Both the position numbers and the translations under genes were made by a program. DNA of 7,260 nt. It comes from Chloroflexota bacterium. GTDB taxonomy: Bacteria; Chloroflexota; UBA6077. The stretch is from assembly GCA_021806765.1 (NCBI GenBank), contig JAJZQR010000269.1:1-7260 (forward strand). The letters are read 5' to 3'. Below, one piece after another: positions 1-5,787 of the stretch (its first letter is position 1; each line of letters opens with the position of its first letter). Below the pieces are notes generated by a model that searched no databases, was not told where the DNA came from, and saw nothing but the letters and a program-made list of their open reading frames with translations.

Positions 1-1203
1 GTCCGAAACTCGCACTACGCCACCAACGACGTACTCGCCACCTTCCTGTTGACCGCCAGCTTCCTCTTCTCAGTTCGCATCTACACTCGGGGACGCTGGT
101 CCGACTACCTCCTGGCGGCCATGCTTGGTGGCCTAGCCACCTCCACCAAGTACACCTCCAGCCTCTTCGTCCTTCCTATCGTCGTCGCTCACTTCGCCCG
201 GCCTGGACAGAAGAGGGATGGAAGGCTCTTGCGCCAACTACTTCCTCTGCTTGCCTGCGGGGCAGTATCCCTGGCAGCCTTCTTGATAGGGACGCCCTAT
301 TCCCTGCTGGACTTCAACATCTTCGTGACCGACTTCCTTTTCCAGTTGGCGCTCGGCGCGGAGCATGCCCGCGGCCAGGACTTCAGCCCCACCCCCATTC
401 TCGTTCTGAACACCTTGACTCAAGGCCTCGGACTCGTTCCCGTGGTGCTGGCCCTGCTGGGTGGAATGGGGCTCGCCCGTCGCGACCCTCGCAGGCTTGC
501 CCTTCTTGCCTCCGTGCCGGTGGTCTACTTCATCTCCATATCCAAGCAGAGCTACTTCTTTGCACGCTTCACTGTGCCGCTCCTGCCCTTTCTCGCCCTT
601 CTCTCCGGCTATGGGGTGATTTGGATATCCTCCCGACTCAAAGGTTCCCACCGTGAGCGGTTGCTGCTTCCCTTGCTCGTCGCCGTCACCCTTGCGCAAC
701 CCCTGGCCTTGTCGATCAGGCACGATCTTCTCCTCAATCGAGAGGACACTAGGACCCTCGCCGCCAGGTGGATAGCGTCCCACACTCCGCCAAATGCCAC
801 CATCGCGGTCGACACCCACTCCCTGATGGACAACCCATACGGATGGCAGGGAGATCCAGCCCGAGGCAGCGAGTCCTACTGGATGCACAACATCCAGGTG
901 TTCTGGCCGGAAAAGGAAGACGAGATGAACGAGGTGCTTCGGGGGACCTACGATTACGCCATCGTTACCAGCTTTGGCTACAACTCCCTGCAGGGCGACC
1001 CCAACCTGGCAGACATGCCACGCCGATACCAAGAACTAGATACCGTGGGCAAGCTGGTCGCTCGTTTCGGGCCGGGCCACAACAACTCCGACGTACCCTA
1101 CGCCGTGGACGATGGGTATACCCCCTTCTGGCATCTCTTCGACCGCGAGAGGCCCGGGCCGACGGTGAAGGTGTACCAGATGCGGCAATGGCCCAGTCCA
1201 TGA
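1..1203 (+). CDS. GT39/ArnT/PMT-like integral-membrane glycosyltransferase, 5' end cut by window edge
   Basis: The reading frame is open from base 1, so the first TTG at 49 is internal and the true start lies upstream; 400 residues are visible. The first visible stretch, RNSHYATNDVLATF, resembles the segment around the second periplasmic loop of GT39 enzymes. About eight hydrophobic segments follow, up to roughly codon 240. A soluble C-terminal region begins near D249 (DTRTLA) and ends with RPGPTVKVYQM. Family knowledge: these polytopic enzymes move a sugar from a polyprenyl-phosphate carrier to a glycan, lipid or protein on the outer face of the membrane. The catalytic acidic pair of the first loop would lie outside the window and cannot be checked. 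The protein is a paralogue of the GT39-like gene at 2686-4476, sharing DTRTLA and the RPGP ending. Acceptor and donor sugar are unknown. Confidence 0.85.
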   Translation, partial: VRNSHYATNDVLATFLLTASFLFSVRIYTRGRWSDYLLAAMLGGLATSTKYTSSLFVLPIVVAHFARPGQKRDGRLLRQLLPLLACGAVSLAAFLIGTPYSLLDFNIFVTDFLFQLALGAEHARGQDFSPTPILVLNTLTQGLGLVPVVLALLGGMGLARRDPRRLALLASVPVVYFISISKQSYFFARFTVPLLPFLALLSGYGVIWISSRLKGSHRERLLLPLLVAVTLAQPLALSIRHDLLLNREDTRTLAARWIASHTPPNATIAVDTHSLMDNPYGWQGDPARGSESYWMHNIQVFWPEKEDEMNEVLRGTYDYAIVTSFGYNSLQGDPNLADMPRRYQELDTVGKLVARFGPGHNNSDVPYAVDDGYTPFWHLFDRERPGPTVKVYQMRQWPSP

Positions 1204-1307
1204 CGCAAAGCTCTCGGGGAAGCAGCTCTGTGTCGTTTTCGCTTCTGGACCCGAATCCCCATTCCAAGGTGTTGGGTTCGTTGTAGAAACCGTTGCGGTG
1301 TCTCGCC

Positions 1308-1336
1308 TTGACTTTCACAGCCTTGTTGGGGATACT
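1308..1336 (+). promoter_or_regulatory. Candidate sigma70-type promoter for the radical SAM gene
   Basis: TTGACT (1308-1313, 5 of 6 to the -35 consensus) is separated by exactly 17 bases from GATACT (1331-1336, 4 of 6 to the -10 consensus). A start site about seven bases on would give a leader of only some 15-20 bases, leaving just enough room for the ribosome binding site at 1345-1351. It lies in the only sizeable gap upstream of the radical SAM gene, so a new transcript starting here is plausible. This rests on sequence match alone. Confidence 0.45.
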
Positions 1337-1344
1337 GCCGCGCG

Positions 1345-1351
1345 AAGGGAG
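1345..1351 (+). promoter_or_regulatory. Ribosome binding site fixing the GTG start at 1360
   Basis: AAGGGAG lies 8 bases upstream of GTG 1360, a near-ideal Shine-Dalgarno match and spacing. It supports GTG 1360 as the start of the radical SAM gene rather than a later codon. Confidence 0.7.
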
Positions 1352-1359
1352 ACAGTCAC

Positions 1360-2529
1360 GTGAGCGCCATCGCCCAATTCGCCAAGAGAGCCATCGCGGG
1401 CAAGCCCGGCCTCTTTGGATGGCTATACCAGCCCTACGCCGATCACCAGTTTCGGCAGCGACAGGGCTACCTTTCCACCAGATACCGGCAACTGCTGCAG
1501 GACGGGCAGGAGGTCGAGCCAGGCACCGCCTTCTCCATCGGCCACGAGCCCACCATCCGCTGCAACCTCGCCTGCAAGATGTGCTACCAGGGAAACTTCC
1601 GCGAGGACGAGAGCGGCGTCAAGGAACTGACCCTCGACCAGATGATCGCCGTCTACGACCGGGTCAAGGTGGCCGACGCCAAACTGGTGGGTAGCGAGAT
1701 CTTCATGCGGAAGGACATCTACGAGCTACTGGATTACCTCTGGAAACGGAAGGTACCCACCAGCCTGATGACCAACGGGACCCTCCTGGACGCCAAGGGC
1801 ATCGAGAGGCTGCGCCGCTACGACAACATCGAGTGGATCGGCTTCTCCATCGACGGCTCCGAGCAGATCCACAACGCCATACGGCGGCGCTCCTACGCCT
1901 TCGCCAGAACCGTCAAGGCGATCCGCGACACACTGCCCCACTTCACCGTCAGCATCAACTCGGTGATCCTCCGGGAGAACCTGGAGGACCTGTCCTCCAT
2001 CCTTCGACTCGGCAAGGAGCTGGGGATCCCCTTCGTCCACTACATCTTCGAAGAGGTCTACACCCAGGCCGACATCCAGAAGACCCGGGAGATCCTTCGG
2101 CGGGAGATGGGCTGGGGCCCCGAGGACTACGAGATCTGCACCAACGAGCGGGAGGATTTCGACTACAGCTTCGAGGAATTGACGTCGGCGCTGGAGGAGT
2201 TGAAGAGAGAGGGACGCCGGCTCGGGGTGTACCCGGTGTTCAGTCCCGACGTGTGGTCTCGCCAACTGCGGGACTACTACTACGGCACCGCCCCCGACAA
2301 CCTCCACCTGGTGTGCGCCAAGCTGGTTACCGATAGCCCGACTTTCCGTTTAGATCACCTGGGAAACGTCCACCATTGCGGGGTGATCCGCCGGCCCTTC
2401 GGGAACCTGTTGGAACAGCCCATCGAGGAGATCTGGAACTCCGAGGAGTACCGGCAATACCGCAGGCTGTTGATGAACGAGAGGCTGCTGCCCATCTGCA
2501 AGCGGTGCTGCAAGGCAGCCTTCATCTAG
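1360..2529 (+). CDS. Radical SAM enzyme with SPASM-like C-terminal cysteine domain
   Basis: This 389-residue protein starts at GTG 1360. The radical SAM signature CX3CX2C is C68, C72 and C75 in RCNLACKMC, which holds the 4Fe-4S cluster that cleaves S-adenosylmethionine to a radical. Further core signs are SIDG and SINS. The motif that usually reads GGEP appears as G111-S112-E113-I114. The C-terminus carries C319, C340 and a C380-x-x-C383-C384 cluster, followed only by KAAFI, like a SPASM or twitch domain binding an auxiliary cluster. Family knowledge: SPASM enzymes modify peptides, proteins or small molecules, and relatives occur in surface-glycan loci. Here it sits between two paralogous membrane glycosyltransferases, so modification of a sugar, lipid carrier or linked peptide is inferred. 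About 60 residues precede the cluster motif, with no signal peptide evident. No specific substrate can be named. Confidence 0.88.
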   Translation: MSAIAQFAKRAIAGKPGLFGWLYQPYADHQFRQRQGYLSTRYRQLLQDGQEVEPGTAFSIGHEPTIRCNLACKMCYQGNFREDESGVKELTLDQMIAVYDRVKVADAKLVGSEIFMRKDIYELLDYLWKRKVPTSLMTNGTLLDAKGIERLRRYDNIEWIGFSIDGSEQIHNAIRRRSYAFARTVKAIRDTLPHFTVSINSVILRENLEDLSSILRLGKELGIPFVHYIFEEVYTQADIQKTREILRREMGWGPEDYEICTNEREDFDYSFEELTSALEELKREGRRLGVYPVFSPDVWSRQLRDYYYGTAPDNLHLVCAKLVTDSPTFRLDHLGNVHHCGVIRRPFGNLLEQPIEEIWNSEEYRQYRRLLMNERLLPICKRCCKAAFI

Positions 2530-2534
2530 AGGTG

Positions 2535-2580
2535 AACCCCTCACCCCCTGCCCCTCTCCCACAAGGGGAGAGGGGAGGGC
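2535..2580. repeat. GC-rich dispersed-type repeat with 10-bp perfect hairpin, just after the radical SAM stop
   Basis: CCCCTCTCCC (2551-2560) pairs perfectly with GGGAGAGGGG (2566-2575) across a 5-base loop, starting 21 bases after the TAG stop. The flanking wording (CCCCTCACCCCCTG before, AGGGCG after) matches a short intergenic repeat that I recognise from many GC-rich environmental genomes and that often yields spurious translations such as SPLPLGEG. No U-rich tract follows, so it is not a classic intrinsic terminator, though the stem could protect the mRNA 3' end or slow polymerase. Confidence 0.6.
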
Positions 2581-2621
2581 GAAATGGGATGTCTAGTGTT
2601 TGGAGACGCCCCGAGCCCCCG

Positions 2622-2645
2622 CCAGAAGGGCTAACGCCCCTCTGG
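2622..2645. repeat. Second intergenic hairpin
   Basis: CCAGA (2622-2626) pairs with TCTGG (2641-2645), and GGGC (2628-2631) pairs with GCCC (2636-2639). One A/C mismatch separates the two helices and the loop is TAAC. This makes a 24-base hairpin with no T-run after it. It lies about 40 bases before the start of the next gene and may be another fragment of repeat sequence or a weak attenuating structure. Confidence 0.45.
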
Positions 2646-2672
2646 ACCCAAGGCTGCTGACTGAGCGTACAT

Positions 2673-2677
2673 AAGGA
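2673..2677 (+). promoter_or_regulatory. Ribosome binding site pointing to TTG 2686
   Basis: AAGGA ends 8 bases before TTG 2686. No Shine-Dalgarno-like sequence precedes the alternative starts TTG 2761 or GTG 2764, because the bases before them are heptamer repeats. This is the main reason for placing the start of the second membrane glycosyltransferase before the repeats. Confidence 0.5.
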
Positions 2678-2685
2678 CAGGCGAT

Positions 2686-4476
2686 TTGCTTCTGCAGACT
2701 CAGAACCCAGAACCCAGAACCCAAAACTCTGCCCAGCACTCAGCACTCAGCACTCAGCACTTGGTGATAGGGGCCGTTGTCCTCATCACGGCATTCGGTG
2801 CGGCGCTGCGGCTCTACGCCCTGGGCCACGGGCTACCCTACCAGTACGTGCCCGACGAGAGCACCATGGTGGGTAGCGCCCTGCGCATGGGGGCATCCAG
2901 AAGTCTTCAGCCCTCGACCTTCATCTACCCAGCCCTGCTGATGTACCTCTTCGCCGCCGAGTACCTGGGGTTGCTGGTCGTCGGACTGGTCACCAGGATG
3001 TTCTCTTCGGTGGCCCAGTTTCAGCAGTACGCCTTCACCGATCCCACTCTGTTCTACCTGCTGCCCCGCCTCGCCATGGCGCTGATCGGGACGGCCATCA
3101 TCCCGCTGGCCTTCCTGCTGGGCAAGAGGCTGTATGGCCGCTGGGCGGGGGTGGTGGCGGCCGGATTGGTCGCCACCAGCGTCATGCAGGTGCAGATGTC
3201 CCACCAGGCCCGCCACTGGGTGCCGGTCAGCTTCATGACCCTGGTGATCCTGTGGGTGTCGCTGGATCTGGCGGAGAAGGGCCGGCGGCGCGACTACTGG
3301 CTCTCGGGCCTCCTGGTGGGGCTGACGGCCGCCACCTCCTTCAACGGCTTCCTGCTGATGCTGCTGCCCCTGATCGCCCACTGGATGCACCTCAAGAAAC
3401 GAGGCGGGAGCATCCTCGACCCGCGAGTCCACATCCCGATGGTTCTGGCCCTGGTGCTGGCGCCTGTCACCTTCTTCGCCCTGAACCCCTACATCCTGCT
3501 GCAGTTCAACCGATTCGTGGCATTTCAGTCCAGCGGAGACTCCTCCATCGGCGGGCAGATCCGCGGGCACTACGGCAACTATCTCCAGCAGTTCCTGGAG
3601 AAGCAGGGGTTCACCTTCTTCGGCGAGGCCACCCTGGCCTACGAGCCCGCCATCACCCTGTTGGGGATCATCGGCGCCGTCCTGGCAGCCCGACGGTTCC
3701 GCGCCAGCTCGCCCCTGGTGCTCTCCTACCCCCTCTTCCACTACTTCATGTTCGCCACCACGGCGCCCAGCCTGGAACAGCGCTATATGCTGCCAGCCGT
3801 GATGATGTGGGCTCTGCCGGCGGGGCTGGCGGGGAGCCAGATAGGAGAGTGGCTCCACAGGAAGCTGGGAGGCCGGGGAGAGGCCAGCCTGGCCGTCGCC
3901 ACCCTGGCCCTTATGTCGACCTGCCTTGTCTCCCTGCCCTCCTTGCGGTACGATTGGCTTCTGTCCCAGACGGACACCAGGACCCTGGCCAAGGAGTGGA
4001 TAGAGAGCAACCTGCCGGCCGGGTCGCAGGTAGCGGTGGAGTCTTACCCTCCTCCCCTGAACCCGGACCTGGAAACGCTGCGGGCTCAGCAACAGGCGGA
4101 ACCGGGAAGTCTGGGGGCTCGCGACAAGTGGGTTCTGGAGAAGGGGCTTCCGGCCGGGGAGGTCGCCTATCAACTGGTAAGGCTGAACCTGGTGGACACC
4201 TCCCCCACGGTGGACGACGTGACGCCCTATCTGGCGTCCCATCCGATCCGGTACTTCGTGGTCACCGACTTCCGCTGGAAGGCGGACCACCAGGGGCATC
4301 TGGCTCTGAAGACGTTCCTGGAGCGCAACGGACAGCTTCTCCACAGCTTCCCGCCTGGGAAGGACGCCCGTTACGTGCCATCGGACATGCTGAACAACAT
4401 GGAGGACCCGCTGGTCGAACTCTGGAAGGTGGATCGGCCCGGTCCCAACATCGAGATCTACGAGGTAACCCGGTGA
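2686..4476 (+). CDS. GT39/ArnT/PMT-like integral-membrane glycosyltransferase
   Basis: From TTG 2686 the protein has 596 residues. The first 25 are encoded by heptamer repeats; the recognisable protein begins near residue 26 (LVIGAVVLIT). TTG 2761 or GTG 2764 would give about 571 residues, the more usual N-terminus. PDE (D57, E58) sits in the first loop after the first membrane segment and matches the catalytic acidic pair of GT39/PMT enzymes. About eleven hydrophobic segments reach to near residue 420. A soluble C-terminal domain follows, with DTRTLA at 430 and a closing RPGPNIEIYEV, as in the gene at 1-1203. Family role: transfer of a sugar from a polyprenyl-phosphate donor to an extracytoplasmic acceptor. 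Its stop overlaps the start of the next glycosyltransferase, implying one transcript. Function within the family is unknown. Confidence 0.85.
   Translation: MLLQTQNPEPRTQNSAQHSALSTQHLVIGAVVLITAFGAALRLYALGHGLPYQYVPDESTMVGSALRMGASRSLQPSTFIYPALLMYLFAAEYLGLLVVGLVTRMFSSVAQFQQYAFTDPTLFYLLPRLAMALIGTAIIPLAFLLGKRLYGRWAGVVAAGLVATSVMQVQMSHQARHWVPVSFMTLVILWVSLDLAEKGRRRDYWLSGLLVGLTAATSFNGFLLMLLPLIAHWMHLKKRGGSILDPRVHIPMVLALVLAPVTFFALNPYILLQFNRFVAFQSSGDSSIGGQIRGHYGNYLQQFLEKQGFTFFGEATLAYEPAITLLGIIGAVLAARRFRASSPLVLSYPLFHYFMFATTAPSLEQRYMLPAVMMWALPAGLAGSQIGEWLHRKLGGRGEASLAVATLALMSTCLVSLPSLRYDWLLSQTDTRTLAKEWIESNLPAGSQVAVESYPPPLNPDLETLRAQQQAEPGSLGARDKWVLEKGLPAGEVAYQLVRLNLVDTSPTVDDVTPYLASHPIRYFVVTDFRWKADHQGHLALKTFLERNGQLLHSFPPGKDARYVPSDMLNNMEDPLVELWKVDRPGPNIEIYEVTR
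2702..2762 (+). repeat. Two heptamer tandem arrays at the 5' end of the GT39-like gene
   Basis: AGAACCC occurs three times without a gap (2702-2722). A 12-base spacer follows, then AGCACTC occurs three times (2735-2755) plus a fourth, slightly changed copy AGCACTT (2756-2762). All three forward frames through the arrays lack stops. Similar strings turn up as scattered intergenic repeats in some GC-rich environmental bacteria (recalled, not searched). Because 7 is not a multiple of 3, a change of one unit shifts the frame of anything translated through it. Confidence 0.8.
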
Positions 4477-5615
4477 AGATCTGCCTCCTAACCGACGAAC
4501 TATCCTACAAGCATGGTTGGGGTAGGTATTCCATCGCGGTCATACGGGCGCTCCTTCGCCGGGGTGCAGATCTACGGATCCTGTCGCCCAAAGGGCTCTG
4601 CACAGAGCCCGATCTGCTGGAGTACCCGGATCACCACTCTATCTCCTCCTTCCTCTGGGAAACCCGCAGCCTGTTGAGCACTACCCTGGCCAACTGGAGG
4701 TCCGTCTCTCGCCTGGTGCGGGACTGCCAGGTGGTCCACTGCGTAACGGAGCCCTATTCGCCCGTGGCAGCTCTCGCGGCCGGGAGCAGGCCGCTACTGA
4801 TCACCGCCCACGGCACCTACTCCGTCTATCCCCTCACCCGCCGGCGCGACGCCCTCCTGCTCCGTTACGCCTACCGTCGGGCCCAGGGCGTCCTGTGCGT
4901 GAGCCACTTCACCGAGCGCCGCCTCCGAGAGAAGGTCAGCAGGGTCAGAACGTTGGTCGTCCCTGAGGGGGTCGACTTCGACCGCTTCCAGGCTTCCGCC
5001 GACCCCGCCCTGGTCCCCGACGGTCGCTACCTCCTCTCGGTGGGGCCGATCAAGCCCCGCAAGGGCTACAGCGTCTCCCTGGAGGCATTCGCCCTCGCCA
5101 GGAAGTCCGTGCCGGACCTGCGGTACTACATCGTGGGGATGATCCACGACGACGACTTCCACCGGCAGCTGCTGGACTCGGCCCAGAAGGCAGGGGTGGC
5201 CGATAGCGTCCACTTCCTGGGCCAGGTACCCGACGAGCAACTGATAGCCCTCTATCGGGGATGCTCCGCCTTCGTGCTAACCCCCCTCACCCTGGGGACC
5301 CAGTTCGAGGGCTTCGGGCTGATCTACCTGGAGGCCAACGCCTGCGGGCGGCCGGTGGTGGGCACTTACGGCTGCGGCGCCGAGGAGGCCATCATCGACG
5401 GCGAGACCGGCTTCCTCGTACCCCAGGGTCAACCCGAAGCAGCAGCCCAGGCCATCGTCCGGCTGCTGGAGAACCCGGAGATGGCAGAGCGGATGGGGGT
5501 CACCGGGTACGAACGAGCCCGGCTGATGAGCTGGGACGTGACTGCGGCCAAGCTGATGGAACATTACCAGGCGACCACAGATGCGCTGATGAAGGTTAAC
5601 AACCTGGTCGAGTAA
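4473..5615 (+). CDS. GT4-family (GT-B fold) glycosyltransferase
   Basis: The chosen start is GTG 4473, giving 380 residues (VKICLLTDEL); the open frame extends much further upstream, but only as a shadow of the preceding gene. GAGGT at 4462-4466 is a good ribosome binding site, 6 bases away. The start shares the four bases GTGA with the previous stop, so translation is probably coupled. Features in order are an N-terminal GT-B beta strand and KHGWGRYS loop, H113 in TAHGTYS, the hinge strand SVGPIKPRKG (K194, R196, K197), and the EX7E motif E279-GFGLIYL-E287 in the donor-binding domain, then GFLVP. These are hallmarks of retaining GT4 enzymes that use nucleotide-sugar donors in the cytoplasm. 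Length is normal for the family and no signal peptide is seen. Linkage and sugar cannot be predicted. Confidence 0.92.
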   Translation: MKICLLTDELSYKHGWGRYSIAVIRALLRRGADLRILSPKGLCTEPDLLEYPDHHSISSFLWETRSLLSTTLANWRSVSRLVRDCQVVHCVTEPYSPVAALAAGSRPLLITAHGTYSVYPLTRRRDALLLRYAYRRAQGVLCVSHFTERRLREKVSRVRTLVVPEGVDFDRFQASADPALVPDGRYLLSVGPIKPRKGYSVSLEAFALARKSVPDLRYYIVGMIHDDDFHRQLLDSAQKAGVADSVHFLGQVPDEQLIALYRGCSAFVLTPLTLGTQFEGFGLIYLEANACGRPVVGTYGCGAEEAIIDGETGFLVPQGQPEAAAQAIVRLLENPEMAERMGVTGYERARLMSWDVTAAKLMEHYQATTDALMKVNNLVE

Positions 5616-5676
5616 TGTAGGGGCGGGCCTCTGTGCCCGCCCTCGGCCTGGGCCGGCAGAGACGCCGGCCCCTACA
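5616..5676. repeat. 61-bp palindromic REP/MITE-like element abutting the GT4 stop codon
   Basis: The ends TGTAGGGGC (5616-5624) and GCCCCTACA (5668-5676) are perfect inverted repeats. Inside are two perfect stem-loops: GGGCGGGC (5621-5628) with GCCCGCCC (5635-5642), loop CTCTGT; and GGCCGGC (5651-5657) with GCCGGCC (5664-5670), loop AGAGAC. Each half resembles the reverse complement of the other, so the whole can fold either as one long hairpin or as two side-by-side ones. It begins on the base after TAA (5613-5615). I recognise the TGTAGGGGC...GCCCCTACA wording as a dispersed element of Chloroflexota-like genomes, but copy number here is untested. No transposase is encoded. It may also act as a transcript 3'-end structure. 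Confidence 0.75.
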
Positions 5677-5743
5677 GGTTCGCGATCACCCGACCGGGTT
5701 GTTGAAGATCACCAGCTAACGTGCGTGGGACAGGCGCCATCTC

Positions 5744-5759
5744 CCGACGCCTGCGTCGG
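5744..5759. promoter_or_regulatory. 7-bp inverted repeat, operator- or hairpin-like, before the methyltransferase gene
   Basis: CCGACGC (5744-5750) and GCGTCGG (5753-5759) form a perfect inverted repeat with a 2-base CT spacer. The right edge is 13 bases before the ribosome binding site at 5773. A spacing this tight is awkward for an RNA hairpin loop and suits a dimeric DNA-binding protein better. No convincing -35/-10 pair was found nearby, so its role is a guess. Confidence 0.35.
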
Positions 5760-5772
5760 TGCCGTGGCCCAC

Positions 5773-5779
5773 AGGAGGG
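5773..5779 (+). promoter_or_regulatory. Strong ribosome binding site fixing TTG 5788
   Basis: AGGAGGG lies 8 bases before TTG 5788, the strongest Shine-Dalgarno match in the window. It favours TTG 5788 over the upstream in-frame GTG 5725, which has no such site and would add 21 residues of no recognisable character. Confidence 0.75.
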
Positions 5780-5787
5780 TTGGGACT

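Noticed and set aside
238..1032. 264-codon minus-strand frame opposite the first GT39-like gene
   Set aside because: It has shadow composition and no domain, and the plus-strand frame shows clear membrane segments and family motifs.
1204..1307. Small gene or RNA in the gap after the first GT39-like gene
   Set aside because: No frame with a start, ribosome binding site and plausible protein was found, and no stem longer than about four base pairs was seen.
2551..2575. Intrinsic terminator after the radical SAM gene
   Set aside because: The stem is strong but no T-run follows; the sequence fits a dispersed repeat better.
2376..2660. 94-codon plus-strand frame over the radical SAM end and the hairpin gap
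   Set aside because: Its tail is the translated GC-rich repeat (PSPPAPLPQGERG-type), a well-known source of spurious gene calls.
2702..2762. CRISPR array
   Set aside because: The units are 7 bases long and contiguous, with no spacers and no cas genes nearby.
2833..4344. 503-codon minus-strand open frame opposite the GT39-like gene
   Set aside because: The translation is Q/G/H/V-rich without membrane segments or motifs, as expected from the reverse of a GC-rich membrane-protein gene. There is no credible ribosome binding site.
3252..4472. Long plus-strand frame (407 codons) joined upstream to the GT4 gene
   Set aside because: It lies in another frame of the GT39-like gene, and its translation is G/A/P/R-rich low-complexity with no family features. 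The GT4 protein clearly begins at GTG 4473 with its own ribosome binding site.
5684..5713. Direct repeat GATCACC as a possible binding site
   Set aside because: Only seven bases repeat, spaced by about two helical turns, with no further symmetry; chance is a sufficient explanation.
5725..5787. Earlier GTG start for the methyltransferase
   Set aside because: No ribosome binding site precedes it, it would place the inverted repeat inside the gene, and TTG 5788 has a near-perfect site.
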